Assembly (NCBI RefSeq): GCF_937952055.1
Contig: NZ_CALFYO010000021.1
Span: 62,001 to 126,000, forward strand
From: an uncultured Piscinibacter sp.
GTDB lineage: Bacteria > Pseudomonadota > Gammaproteobacteria > Burkholderiales > Burkholderiaceae_C
DNA: 64,000 nt
Direction of reading: 5' to 3'
Part shown: positions 9,890 to 18,685 of the stretch, one piece after another
How positions within the stretch are numbered: position 1 is the first letter of the stretch
Layout: each line of letters begins with the position of its first letter
Notes under the pieces: generated by a model
Told to the model about the DNA's origin: nothing
Databases searched by the model: none
Seen by the model: only the letters and a program-made list of their open reading frames with translations
Position numbers and translations under genes: made by a program

Positions 9890-11343
9890 GTTCCTTCTTC
9901 AGCGGCAGGATCACGGTGAAGGCGGTCTCGTTCGGGATGCTCCTGACCCGGATGTCGCCGCCCAGCTGCTGCACGATCTGGTAGGTGACCCACAGGCCCA
10001 GACCTGCGCCGTTGCGGCTCAGCATGGAAAACGGCTCGAACAGGTAGGGAAGCTTCTCACCGGGGATGTGGTCGCCATCGTTCGAGACCTCGATCTGCAG
10101 CGCATTGTCCGCAAGCACCGTCCGGCAGTGCACTGTACCCCCGTGCCTGATCGCCTGCACCGCATTGAGCAGCAGATTGATGAGGATCTGCCGCGTCAGC
10201 GTGGACGGCAGGGGCAAGGCTCCGGCGATCTGGTTGTCCCAGAAGAACCTGGCGTCCTTGGCCTGCGCGTCGGGCAGGACCAGCGTGCGGGTGTCCTCGA
10301 CATCCTGGCGGGTCAAGGGGTGGCTCTCCACCTTGGCCTCCACCAGCAGCGCCGCCACGGTCTCCTTGATCTGCATGAGCCCGCGCTCGACCAGCGAGAG
10401 CGTGCGCGTCGTCAGAGGATCCGCCGGGCCATGGCGCTTGAAGGTGCTGATGGCGTTGAGCATGCCCCCCAGGGGGTTGTTGATCTCGTGCGCGATGGCC
10501 GCGGTGAGCCTGCCGATGGCCGCCAGCCGGTCCGAAGCGATCATCTGCCTCTCCAGGGCCTCCTTGTCGCGCAGTTCGCTGAGCATGCGCTGGAATTCGG
10601 CGCCGAGCCTTCCGATCTCGTCGCGGCCCACGTAGGTCGAGGCGTAGTCGAGGTCCGCAGGCAGGTGCCGGCCGACCTTGCCCATGGCGCCGGCCAGGTC
10701 GACGAGCGGCTGCGCGATGAGCCGCCCGAAGTACCAGCCCGCCGGCAGCAGCAGCACCAGCACGAGGGCGGTGACGAGTCCGGCACGCTGGAGGAGCCCG
10801 GCAAAGCGCTGCGTGAAGACCGAACTCGGATAGCCCATCACCAGCGTGCCCAACTGCACGCCGTCGGAGACGATGGGCGCCACCATGTAGAGCTTGTTCG
10901 AGGCCGGTGTGGTCATCGCCGTGGGTTCGGCCGTGCGCAGCTCGCTCACCGCCTGCTGGATCGTCGCGTACTCGGGGTCGATGCGCGCCGGGTCGCTCAG
11001 CATCGGGTAGTCCGGCGGGCGCGTCGAGACATACACGCGCTGCCGGGTGTCGAGCACGAGCACGATCTCGGCCGATTGCGAGGGCCTCGCGCCGGGCGTG
11101 GCCTGGAACGGCGTGTTGATGATCTCGAACGCACGCCAGGCATCGTCGTGCACCATCGGCTCGATGAGCGTCTTGGTCAGCACGCGCGCCACGTTCTCGG
11201 AGTGGCCGATCAGGTCGCGCCGAAGTTCGTCGCGCTCACGCGCCACGAGCGCAGCGGTCACCAGCACCGCCGTGATGACCACCAGCAGGCTGATGCGCAG
11301 CGGCGTCTTGTAGGCGAGGCTGAGGTCGCGCAGCATGGAGCCC

Positions 11344-12234
11344 TCAGGCTGCACCGACGGCCCGGAACATCGCCTCGACACCGTCGAACAGCGCCGGCGT
11401 CCCCGGCTCGAATCCGTCCAGATTGAGCCGCTTGAGCAGGGCCGCGCCGTCGGCGTCGTGGGGCATGCGCAACAGCACCGACTGCATCGCGCGGAACCCC
11501 TCACCGGCCACCGAAGCCCGGGCCACGAAGGGCGGGAAGCCGAACTCCGGAGAGCGTTCCACGATGCGCGTTCGGCCGGTCAGCCCGGGGTGCGACAGGG
11601 CCAGCGTGTCCCACACATAGCCGTCGACGGCGCCGCCCTGGGCCAGACCGACCGCCACCGCATCGACCACCTTGCGGTGTGCCCAGGTGAAGAAGGTCTT
11701 GCCGAAGAACGACGCCGGTGCCTCGTTCAGCCGCCGCAGCGAGTACTGCGTGAACAGGTAGCCGGAGTTCGAGTCCGGATCGGAGTAGGCGAAGACCTTG
11801 CCGCGCAGGTCCAGGATGGAGCGCGTGACGGTGTCCGCCGCGGGCACGATCAGGTACGACTGGTACAGCGGCTTGCCGTGGTACAGCGGCACCGCGAGCA
11901 GCTGCAGCTGGTCCCGGTAGCGCACGAACGGGTATCCGCACAGCCAGGCGAAGTCGAGCTGGCCCTGCATGAGCAGCTCGACGATGCCGCGGTAGCTGCC
12001 GCGCTGGACGAAGCGCACCTGCCGATTCAGCTCGCGCTCCAGGTAGCTCCGCCAGACGTTGAGGAAGGCGACCTGGTCGTCGAGGAAGACCGGTGTCAAG
12101 CCGATGCGCAGCGGCGGCTCCGCGGCCGCGCCGCGCGCATGCCCGAGTCCCGCTGCGCACAACGCCGCCGCCAGCAGCGAGCGGCGTGACGTGCAGACCA
12201 TGGCGGATTGACCTGGTGGATGCTCTCGTTTCAT
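11344..12234 (-). CDS. PhnD/AioX-like periplasmic substrate-binding protein
   Basis: 296 residues from ATG at 12234; a GTG at 12243 and an ATG at 12201 are alternatives. The N-terminus has a twin-arginine-like export signal (SRRSLLAAALCAAG) ending near residue 38. The rest fits the phosphonate/phosphite-type binding-protein fold (PLRIGLTPVFLDD, GQLDFAWLCGYPFV, SDPDSNSGYLFTQY). No ABC permease or ATPase is encoded nearby; instead it sits upstream of a kinase and a sigma-54 regulator, so its role is probably sensing rather than transport. Cys99 in AWLCGYPF lies in a loop expected near the ligand. The arsenite sensor AioX uses a Cys for binding, which makes a thiophilic ligand plausible but unproven. 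Confidence 0.85.
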   Translation of the reverse strand: MKREHPPGQSAMVCTSRRSLLAAALCAAGLGHARGAAAEPPLRIGLTPVFLDDQVAFLNVWRSYLERELNRQVRFVQRGSYRGIVELLMQGQLDFAWLCGYPFVRYRDQLQLLAVPLYHGKPLYQSYLIVPAADTVTRSILDLRGKVFAYSDPDSNSGYLFTQYSLRRLNEAPASFFGKTFFTWAHRKVVDAVAVGLAQGGAVDGYVWDTLALSHPGLTGRTRIVERSPEFGFPPFVARASVAGEGFRAMQSVLLRMPHDADGAALLKRLNLDGFEPGTPALFDGVEAMFRAVGAA

Positions 12235-12274
12235 TCTAGGCACGCGGGCATTCGGCCCGGCAAGGATCGTCGCC

Positions 12275-13264
12275 TCATCCGCCCGCCCTTGCCATGACGC
12301 GCATCACCTTTCCCGGTGCCTCGCGGAATTCGTGCCGCTCGGGCCTGAGCGCGATGGCGCCGCGAATCGCCGCGATCAGATCCACGTCGCTCGCACCGGA
12401 GCACAACAGCGACCGCAACGGCAGGCTGTGGTCCCGCCCGAGGCAGGTGTGCAGCCTGCCGTCGACGGACAGGCGCACGCGATGGCAGGCGCCGCAGGAG
12501 GGCTGCGACGGCGGCGTGACGAAGCCGATGCTGAAGCGGCCGTCGGGCGACCTGAGCTGGCGCGCCGGCCCGCCGCCGGGGACCGCGGCGTCAAGCAGGC
12601 CGAAGCGCTGCTGCAGGCGCAGGCGCAGCGGCAGCAGGTCGGCGGACTGCGCGTGGGGGCCGGTGTCGCCGGCCGGCATCGCCTCGATCAGGCGCAGCAC
12701 GAAGCCATGCGCGATGCAGAACGCGGCCATGTCGTCGATCTCGTCGTCGTTGACGCCGCGCAGCAGCACCATGTTGAGCTTGATCGGATCGAAGCCGACC
12801 TGCCTGGCGGCCATCAGGCCGTCGATCACCGCGTGCAGCACGTCGCTGCCGGTGATCTGGCGCATGCGGTCGGCACGTAGCGAGTCGAGGCTGACGTTCA
12901 GGCAGGCGATGCCGGCCTGCCGCAGCGATGCCGCCTGATCCGCCAGCTGCGTGCCGTTGGTGCTCAGCGACAGCTCGTGCACGCCGGGCAGCGCGGCCAG
13001 GCGGCCGACCAGCTGCACCAGGCCGCGCCGCAGCAGCGGCTCGCCTCCGGTGAGGCGCACGCGGCCGACGCCGAGGGCGGCGAACACGCCGACGACACGT
13101 TCGATCTGCTCGAGGTCGAGGCAGCGCTCGCGGTCCTCGAAATTGCGGTAGCCCTTCGGCAGGCAGTAGCAGCAGCGCAGGTCGCAGCGGTCCGTGATCG
13201 AGACACGCAGATCGTCGACCCTGCGGCCGAATCGATCATGCAGACCTCCATCCGTTGGGGACAT
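12275..13264 (-). CDS. moaA: GTP 3',8-cyclase MoaA (molybdenum cofactor biosynthesis)
   Basis: 329 residues from ATG at 13264, the start that gives the conserved N-terminus (DRFGRRVDDLRVSITDRC). It is a radical-SAM enzyme that converts GTP to the precursor of cyclic pyranopterin monophosphate. The N-terminal cluster motif is CDLRCCYC (C-x3-C-x2-C) and the C-terminal cluster motif is CGACHRVR...HTC. The protein ends in the conserved GG pair. Located between the enzyme operon and its regulators, it probably raises cofactor supply when the molybdoenzyme is made. An exact sigma-54 consensus lies 39-53 bp upstream on the same strand (13303-13317). It is followed after 40 bp by the binding-protein gene, so the four genes from moaA to the regulator may be one transcript. 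Confidence 0.95.
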   Translation of the reverse strand: MSPTDGGLHDRFGRRVDDLRVSITDRCDLRCCYCLPKGYRNFEDRERCLDLEQIERVVGVFAALGVGRVRLTGGEPLLRRGLVQLVGRLAALPGVHELSLSTNGTQLADQAASLRQAGIACLNVSLDSLRADRMRQITGSDVLHAVIDGLMAARQVGFDPIKLNMVLLRGVNDDEIDDMAAFCIAHGFVLRLIEAMPAGDTGPHAQSADLLPLRLRLQQRFGLLDAAVPGGGPARQLRSPDGRFSIGFVTPPSQPSCGACHRVRLSVDGRLHTCLGRDHSLPLRSLLCSGASDVDLIAAIRGAIALRPERHEFREAPGKVMRVMARAGG

Positions 13265-13302
13265 GCCCGGCCTCGCCCGTCTGTGTGGTGCGCGCTGCGG
13301 GT

Positions 13303-13317
13303 GCAACCCTCGTGCCA
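13303..13317 (-). promoter_or_regulatory. sigma-54 (-24/-12) promoter for moaA, exact consensus
   Basis: On the minus strand the sequence reads TGGCACGAGGGTTGC, matching TGGCAC-N5-TTGC at every consensus position. Transcription would start near 13291, leaving a leader of about 27 nt before the moaA ATG (13264). Confidence 0.8.
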
Positions 13318-13391
13318 TCGACGTGCCCGGCGTCGACCCGATGCCCCTTGCCCCGGCCGTGTCGCGTTCGAGCCGGACTGGCCTCCGGCTT

Positions 13392-13448
13392 GCGTTACCG
13401 GACCGTAACGCGCCGGCGGACCCCATGTCACCGAACGGCAACGCGCCG
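13392..13448. promoter_or_regulatory. candidate enhancer sites for the sigma-54 regulator
   Basis: Site 1 (13392-13411) is a palindrome with perfect 7-bp arms GCGTTAC and GTAACGC around a 6-bp centre. A related but degenerate copy follows: ACCGGACCGTAACGCGCCG (13397-13415) resembles ACCGAACGGCAACGCGCCG (13430-13448), offset by 33 bp, about three helical turns. The pair lies 75 bp or more from the moaA -24/-12 element and 60-115 bp from the operon one, normal distances for an NtrC-type upstream activating sequence. Confidence 0.6.
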
Positions 13449-13508
13449 CAGCCGCGACGGCCAGGGGCTCCCTGTACAGACGCTCGTTAACCCCGAGTTC
13501 GCACGGCC

Positions 13509-13523
13509 TGGCTCGCGAGTTGC
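13509..13523 (+). promoter_or_regulatory. sigma-54 (-24/-12) promoter for the molybdoenzyme operon
   Basis: The sequence reads TGGCTCGCGAGTTGC followed by A: one mismatch (T for A) to TGGCAC-N5-TTGC with exact spacing. The predicted start is near 13535, about 85 nt before the first ATG. Confidence 0.7.
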
Positions 13524-13619
13524 AGAAAGCACGACGAGCGACCGCCATCGAAGCGCGAAGCGCGGACGCGGCGGGACTCGCAGAGGGCTCCCGCCATCCA
13601 TGACCTGAGGAGACATCCA

Positions 13620-14324
13620 ATGAGCGAGTTGCGGACCTCGTCGATCGAGACGCGCGGCGTCCCTGGCAAGAAGCGCTACGCGATGGTCATCGACCTGCGG
13701 CGCTGCATCGGCTGCGACGCCTGCATGGTCGCCTGCAAGGCGGAGTTCGACGTGCCGCTGGGCGTGTTCCGCACCTGGGTGCCGTACAAGGTGGTAGGCA
13801 CCTACCCGAACGTGAAGAAGCAGTTCCTGCCGCGCCTGTGCAACCACTGCGACGACCCGCCCTGCGTGCGCGCCTGTCCGGTGGAGGCGACCTTCAAGGT
13901 CGATGACGGCGGCTTCGTGCTGCAGCGCTACGAGCGCTGCATCGGCTGCAAGGCCTGCATGGCCTCGTGCCCGTACAACGCCCGCTTCATGCTGCCCAAG
14001 CATCGCACCTACACGGACATCACCAGCGTGGTCGACAAGTGCACGTTCTGCCACCACCGCGTGACGCAGGGGCTGGTGCCGGCCTGCGTGCAGACCTGCA
14101 TCGGCCGGGCGCGCGTGTTCGGCGACATCAACGACCCGAAGAGCGAGGTGTCCTACCTGGTCAGCCACCTGCCGACGCAGGTGCTGCGACCGGAGGAAGG
14201 CACCAAGCCGCATGTCTTCTACATCGGCGCCGATCGCAACCTGAGCGAGCACGGCCGCGCGGTCTACAACCTGCCCGAGGGGCAGGAAGAGGACCGCAAG
14301 TCCTTCGGCGCGGTCAGGATCTGA
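13620..14324 (+). CDS. four-cluster [4Fe-4S] electron-transfer subunit of a molybdoenzyme (PsrB/TtrB/ArxB type)
   Basis: 234 residues; start supported by GAGGAG 8 nt upstream. Four cysteine groups fit the DmsB/PsrB fold: CIGCDACMVAC, CNHCDDPPCVRAC, CIGCKACMASC and CTFCHH...CVQTC, expected to bind four [4Fe-4S] clusters. It should pass electrons between the molybdopterin subunit and the NrfD-type membrane subunit. It has no signal of its own and is probably exported as a complex with the Tat-signal subunit. It is first in the operon, behind a sigma-54 promoter candidate; the next gene starts 14 nt after its stop. The order B-C-A matches tetrathionate (ttrBCA) operons, but this alone does not define the substrate. 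Confidence 0.93.
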   Translation: MSELRTSSIETRGVPGKKRYAMVIDLRRCIGCDACMVACKAEFDVPLGVFRTWVPYKVVGTYPNVKKQFLPRLCNHCDDPPCVRACPVEATFKVDDGGFVLQRYERCIGCKACMASCPYNARFMLPKHRTYTDITSVVDKCTFCHHRVTQGLVPACVQTCIGRARVFGDINDPKSEVSYLVSHLPTQVLRPEEGTKPHVFYIGADRNLSEHGRAVYNLPEGQEEDRKSFGAVRI

Positions 14325-14338
14325 ACGGGGAGCACACC

Positions 14339-15196
14339 ATGGGCGACTACACGATCTTTCATCACATCCCCTGGAGCGGCGCCTACGCCATCTACTTCTT
14401 CACCATCGGCATCTCCGCGGCGCTGTTCTTCTTCTCCGCGCTGTCGTGGTTCCGCGAGGCCTTCGAGGTGCTGCGGGCGAAGGCGGCGTACGTTTCCTTC
14501 GCCTTGCTGGTGGTCAGCGGCGCACTGCTGATCGGCGACCTGTCGCAGCCGATGCGCTTCCTCAACACGCTGAATCCGACCTATCTCAACTTTGCCTCCC
14601 CGCTGGCATGGGGCGGCCTGAACCTCGTCTCGTTCGGCATCGTTTCCGTGCTGTACCTGTTCATGATGAAGAAGGGCAACGAGCCCGTCGCGAAGACGCT
14701 CGCGGTGCTCGGCGCACTGCTGGCGCTCGGCCTGCCCGTCTACACGGGCTTCGACCTGACGGTGCACCAGAACCGCCCGGTCTGGAACACGCCGCTGATG
14801 CCGGTGCTGTTCGTCGCGCTGTCGCTGGTCTCCGGCGCCGCGGTCGCTTCCTTCCTCGCCGGCGGCGAGTCGCGCCTCGTGGGCGTGCTGCGGCAGTTCA
14901 TGCTGTGGGGGGCCGGCGGCGTGGCGGTGATGCTCGTCTCGCTGTTGGGGACGACCTCGTACGGCGGCGTCGGGCAGGAACTCACCTTCATGATCCTGAC
15001 CACCGGCTCGCTGAGCGCGGCCTTCCTCTGGCTTGGCGTCATCCTGGGCACGGCCGTGCCGATCGCCGTGCTGCTGGCCCCGTTCGGCCGCCAGTCCAGC
15101 GGCGTGATGCTCTCCGCCCTGCTCATCCTGGTCGGCGGCATGGCCCTGCGCTACTCGATCCTCGTGGGCGGCCAGATCGTCCAGACCTACTTCTGA
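14339..15196 (+). CDS. NrfD/PsrC-type membrane quinone-interacting subunit
   Basis: 285 residues with about eight hydrophobic helices, beginning SGAYAIYFFTIGISAALFF and including a conserved-type segment NPTYLNFASPLAWGG. NrfD-family subunits exchange electrons with the membrane quinone pool without haem. It should anchor the Fe-S and molybdopterin subunits on the periplasmic side. Whether it delivers electrons (reductase) or collects them (oxidase or dehydrogenase) cannot be told from sequence. It lies between the Fe-S gene and the catalytic gene with short gaps, so all three are surely co-transcribed. Confidence 0.92.
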   Translation: MGDYTIFHHIPWSGAYAIYFFTIGISAALFFFSALSWFREAFEVLRAKAAYVSFALLVVSGALLIGDLSQPMRFLNTLNPTYLNFASPLAWGGLNLVSFGIVSVLYLFMMKKGNEPVAKTLAVLGALLALGLPVYTGFDLTVHQNRPVWNTPLMPVLFVALSLVSGAAVASFLAGGESRLVGVLRQFMLWGAGGVAVMLVSLLGTTSYGGVGQELTFMILTTGSLSAAFLWLGVILGTAVPIAVLLAPFGRQSSGVMLSALLILVGGMALRYSILVGGQIVQTYF

Positions 15197-15223
15197 TCAC
15201 GCTCGACTGAGGAGACAAGGACC

Positions 15224-17860
15224 ATGTTCGAAACAACACGTCGGACCTTCCTGCAGGTCAGCGCCGGCACGACCGCGGCCGCGGTGGCTGCCCCCAAGCT
15301 GCTGCATGCGATGGAGCAGGAACTCGGGGGCAAGGACGTCTCGCCCGTGACGGGCACCGAACGCCAGGCGATCCCGATCACCTGCCATGTCTGCAACATC
15401 CAGGACGGGGCGATCGCGTACGTCGAGAACGGCCGCATCGTCAAGCTCGAGGGCAACCCGGAACACGTGTCCACGCGCGGGCGGCTGTGTGCCAAGGGCA
15501 ACTCGGGCATGTGGTACACGTACGACCCCGATCGCATCCTCTATCCGCTCAAGCGCGTGGGCGCGCGCGGCGAAGGCAAGTGGAAGCGCATCACCTGGGA
15601 CGAGGCGCTGACCGAGATCGCCGCCAGGCTCGACGCGGCGATCAAGGAGGACCCCAACACCATCTCGCTGAAGTGGGGCCGCAACCGCACCGGGGGAACG
15701 CTGCCGCGCTTCATGCACACGCTCGGTTCGGCGACCATCCTCAACCACACCTCGGTGTGCGAGTCGTCCAAGAAGATCGGCATGGAGCCCACCTGGGGAC
15801 CGGACATCGAGACGCCGGACTTCGCCAACGCCAAGTACATCCTGAACTTCGGCTCGAACATCCTCGAGGCGGCGTACTTCCACAACCCGCTGTCGCAGCG
15901 CATCGCCGAAGGCGTGGCCGAGAACAACTGCAAGCTCGTCACCTTCGACGTGCGGCTGTCCAACAGCGCCGGCCGGTCGGACGAATGGATCCCGGTGCTG
16001 CCCGCCACCGACGGTGCGGTGGCGCTGGCGATGGGCCACGTGATCCTGCGCGACGACCTGCAGGACAGCGACTTCATCAACTCCTGGACCAACGTCACGG
16101 TCGAGGAACTGAAGGCGCACTACAAGCAGTTCACGCCGGAGTGGGCGTCGAAGATCTCCGGCGTGCCGGCCGAGACGATCGAGCGCATCGCGCGCGAGTT
16201 CGCCACCACCAAGCCGGCCACGCTGTTCACCTACCGCGGCCCGGCCAAGCACCTGTACGGCTCGTACAACGAGAAGGCCTGCATGATGCTGCCGATCATG
16301 ACCGGCAACGTGGAGAAGCGCGGCGGCTACTGCCTGCCGCGCGGCATGGGCTGGCCGCAGCCGCAACCCGAGCCGCCCAAGCCGGCCAAGCCTTCGTACC
16401 TGTCGACGCCGCCGGACTACCCGCTGGCCGGCCACAAGGTGAGCCAGCTGCTGCCGTTCTGGATCGCCGAGGGCAAGCAGAAGATCAACGTGCACTTCAC
16501 CTACCAGGACAACCCGGTCTACACCAACCCGGGGGCCGACACCGTGTGGGGCAAGCTCTATCGCGACGAGAAGCTGATCCCGTTCTACGTCTCGATGAGC
16601 CCGTTCATGGGCGAGGAGACGGCGCTCGCCGACATCATCCTGCCCGACTGCCCCTACCTCGAGCGCTGGGAGCCGGAGTCGATGCCCAACTCGCTGCACC
16701 CCTGGCTGGGCATCCGCCAGCCGGTCATCAAGCCGCTCGGCGAGTCGCGGGAGAACCGCATCCTGCTTCGCGACATCATCCTGAAGCTCGACCCCGACGG
16801 CAAGCGCGGCATGAAGCAGTACTGGAACTTCAAGGACGGCGAGGACTACATGCGCCAGCACTTCGACAACGTGCCGGGCCTGAAGGAGGCCGGCGGGCTG
16901 GATTTCCTGAAGAAGCACGGCGTGTGGCCGATCTACGGCCGGCTCGATCCGCGCAACGGCAAGATCGTCGACAAGACCGGCCGCGAGATCCAGGCCGAGT
17001 ACGGCCTGCACATGAAGGAAGTGCCGGCGGCGGACATGGCCGGCGCGGTGGTCGACAAGTCCGGCAACATCACCAAGGGCGGCAAGGTCATCGGGCTGCG
17101 CCGCAACGGCAGGAACGTCGTCGGGTTCCCGAGCCACAACCGGCTGATCAACGTGCGCGTCGATGAATGGGCGGACTACGGGTTCAACCCCATGCCCACC
17201 TTCAAGCAGATCCCCTGGCACAAGGAGATGAAGGACGACGACCTGATCCTGACCACCTACAAGATCAACGTGCACAAGCAGTCGCGCACGGCGGCGGTGA
17301 AGTGGCTGGCGGAGATCATGCACGCCAACCCGGTGTGGATGAACACCGAGACGGGCAGGAAGCTCGGCGTGAAGACCGGCGACCTGGTGCGCATCGAGAG
17401 CAGCGTCGGCTACATGGTGACCAAGGCCTATGTGTTCGAAGGCATCCACCCGAAGGTCGTCGCCATCCCCACGGCGTTCGGCCACTGGGCCTACGGCCGG
17501 CTGGCACAGCTCAAGCAGCGCCAGGAGAAGGGCGGCGCCTGGGGTGCGACGAGCGACCCGGACATCGACAACAACGTCTGGTGGGACGACAAGGGCGTGC
17601 ACCCGAACGCCATCATCCCGGTGGTGGCCGACCCGATCGGCGGCTCGCAGGGCTGGTACGACACGCTGGTCAAGGTGACCAAGGCCGGGCCGAACGACAA
17701 GTACGGCGACATCAAGGCCGATTGGGACAAGCACGTGGCCGCCTTCAAGGAGACCCTGCGCTACGCGTACACGGGCGACCTGCACCGCACGATGCATCCG
17801 GAAATGGCCTCGTGGGCCGGGCCGGACAGCGTCAAGCACAAGGCACCCGGCGGTCACTGA
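15224..17860 (+). CDS. Tat-exported molybdopterin oxidoreductase, catalytic subunit with an Asp in the Fe-S motif
   Basis: 878 residues; start backed by GGAGACAAGG just upstream. The Tat signal is TTRRTFLQVSAG. The N-terminal Fe-S motif is Cys54-x2-Cys57-x3-Asp61-x27-Cys89: spacing is canonical for the DMSO-reductase family but the third ligand is Asp, not Cys. Cys179 (HTSVCESS) is the expected molybdenum ligand, as in PsrA, PhsA, ArrA and ArxA. The segment K150-WGRNRTGG does not match what I recall of ArrA (RGRY) or ArxA (GRGWG) signatures at this place. Later landmarks are RGMGWPQP, TYQDNPVYTNPGADT and ILPDCPYLERWEPES. It should oxidise or reduce an oxyanion or sulfur-type substrate in the periplasm. 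It sits outside families I can name securely. Confidence 0.9.
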   Translation: MFETTRRTFLQVSAGTTAAAVAAPKLLHAMEQELGGKDVSPVTGTERQAIPITCHVCNIQDGAIAYVENGRIVKLEGNPEHVSTRGRLCAKGNSGMWYTYDPDRILYPLKRVGARGEGKWKRITWDEALTEIAARLDAAIKEDPNTISLKWGRNRTGGTLPRFMHTLGSATILNHTSVCESSKKIGMEPTWGPDIETPDFANAKYILNFGSNILEAAYFHNPLSQRIAEGVAENNCKLVTFDVRLSNSAGRSDEWIPVLPATDGAVALAMGHVILRDDLQDSDFINSWTNVTVEELKAHYKQFTPEWASKISGVPAETIERIAREFATTKPATLFTYRGPAKHLYGSYNEKACMMLPIMTGNVEKRGGYCLPRGMGWPQPQPEPPKPAKPSYLSTPPDYPLAGHKVSQLLPFWIAEGKQKINVHFTYQDNPVYTNPGADTVWGKLYRDEKLIPFYVSMSPFMGEETALADIILPDCPYLERWEPESMPNSLHPWLGIRQPVIKPLGESRENRILLRDIILKLDPDGKRGMKQYWNFKDGEDYMRQHFDNVPGLKEAGGLDFLKKHGVWPIYGRLDPRNGKIVDKTGREIQAEYGLHMKEVPAADMAGAVVDKSGNITKGGKVIGLRRNGRNVVGFPSHNRLINVRVDEWADYGFNPMPTFKQIPWHKEMKDDDLILTTYKINVHKQSRTAAVKWLAEIMHANPVWMNTETGRKLGVKTGDLVRIESSVGYMVTKAYVFEGIHPKVVAIPTAFGHWAYGRLAQLKQRQEKGGAWGATSDPDIDNNVWWDDKGVHPNAIIPVVADPIGGSQGWYDTLVKVTKAGPNDKYGDIKADWDKHVAAFKETLRYAYTGDLHRTMHPEMASWAGPDSVKHKAPGGH

Positions 17861-17881
17861 TCCCAGCACCAGGAGTCACGC

Positions 17882-18676
17882 ATGTTGGAGAGCATCGTGC
17901 GCGTCGAGCCGCTGTGGGCCGGGCCCGCGGCCAGGCCCGACCCGGCCAGCGCGCAGGAGTGTCGTGCACGGGCGCAGCTGTTCCGCCTGCTGGCCGGCGC
18001 GTTCGCCGAGGAGCCGGGCCGCGACTATCTGCAGGCGCTGCGCCAGCCGGAGTCGCTGCAGGCCCTCGAAGGGGCAGGCTTGGCCTTCGACGCCGACTTC
18101 CTGCGGCCACCGGTGGAGCGCGTCGAGGACGACCTCGCCTGCGAGTTCGCCACGCTGCTGGCCGCGCCCGGCGGCTGCCCGCCCGTCGAGTCGGCGCGCC
18201 TCGCCGGACGTTACCAGCAGCAGCCGTACTTCGAGGTGAAGGAGGCCTATCGGGCCGCGGGGTTCGCGGTCCGTCGCGGTCGCTTCGAGGTCTTCGACGA
18301 TGCGCTGGGCGTCGAACTGCTGTTCGTCGCCGCGCTGCTCGAGCGCGCCGCCGACGCCCAGGACCGCGGCGATCTCGCCACACGGCTGCGCGCGGAGAAG
18401 GACCTCAAGCGCTTCTGGGTGCAGCACCTGGGCCGCTGGGTGCGCGGCTATGCCGGGCTGGTCGAGCGCGCCACCGAGCACTCCTTCTACCGCGAGATGG
18501 CGCGCCTGCTGCGCGAACTGGCGCAGGACGAGTTGGACCGGCTCGGGCTGCGGGTCGATGACGCCGATGGGGGCCGCGAGGAGGTCCCCAAGAGCGAGGT
18601 TGCCGTGCTGTTCGACCCCGACGAACCGGTGTGTGGCGCCTGCGAGTCCGGCCGGGGTCTGCCCCCCACCTGCTGA
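17882..18676 (+). CDS. TorD/DmsD-family molybdoenzyme maturation chaperone
   Basis: 264 residues, all-helical in appearance, start preceded by AGGAG. It matches the TorD/DmsD/NarJ group (CRARAQLFRLLAGAFAEEPG near residue 25, then YFEVKEAYRAAGF and KRFWVQHLGRWVRGYAGL). These cytoplasmic proteins bind the Tat signal of the molybdoenzyme and hold back export until cofactor is inserted. It follows the catalytic gene by 21 nt, as arxD or ttrD-type chaperone genes often do. The C-terminal tail has three Cys (CGAC and a final C), which may be a small metal site. It is probably dedicated to the preceding gene product. Confidence 0.85.
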   Translation: MLESIVRVEPLWAGPAARPDPASAQECRARAQLFRLLAGAFAEEPGRDYLQALRQPESLQALEGAGLAFDADFLRPPVERVEDDLACEFATLLAAPGGCPPVESARLAGRYQQQPYFEVKEAYRAAGFAVRRGRFEVFDDALGVELLFVAALLERAADAQDRGDLATRLRAEKDLKRFWVQHLGRWVRGYAGLVERATEHSFYREMARLLRELAQDELDRLGLRVDDADGGREEVPKSEVAVLFDPDEPVCGACESGRGLPPTC

Positions 18677-18685
18677 AGGCCTGTC

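Larger units (their letters stand above)
13265..13619. other. divergent regulatory region between moaA and the molybdoenzyme operon
   Basis: About 355 bp with no gene. It contains a sigma-54 promoter on each strand and a central palindrome with a degenerate second copy; each is listed separately. The symmetric layout suggests shared control of moaA plus the regulator genes on one side and the enzyme operon on the other. Confidence 0.7.

Noticed and set aside
13379..13393. A second plus-strand TGGC-N7-TTGC element before the enzyme operon
   Set aside because: Spacing fits sigma-54, but it matches the consensus less well in the TGGCAC part, overlaps the candidate enhancer palindrome and lies 230 bp from the gene; the element at 13509 is better placed.
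15224..17860. Naming the catalytic subunit ArxA, ArrA, TtrA or PsrA
   Set aside because: Broad group membership is clear, but the Fe-S motif and the substrate-region segment do not match, and TtrA is longer. A specific name would overstate the evidence.
15197..17869. 890-codon open frame on the minus strand
   Set aside because: Exactly antisense to the molybdopterin subunit, with Val/Leu/His-rich composition and no recognisable motif.
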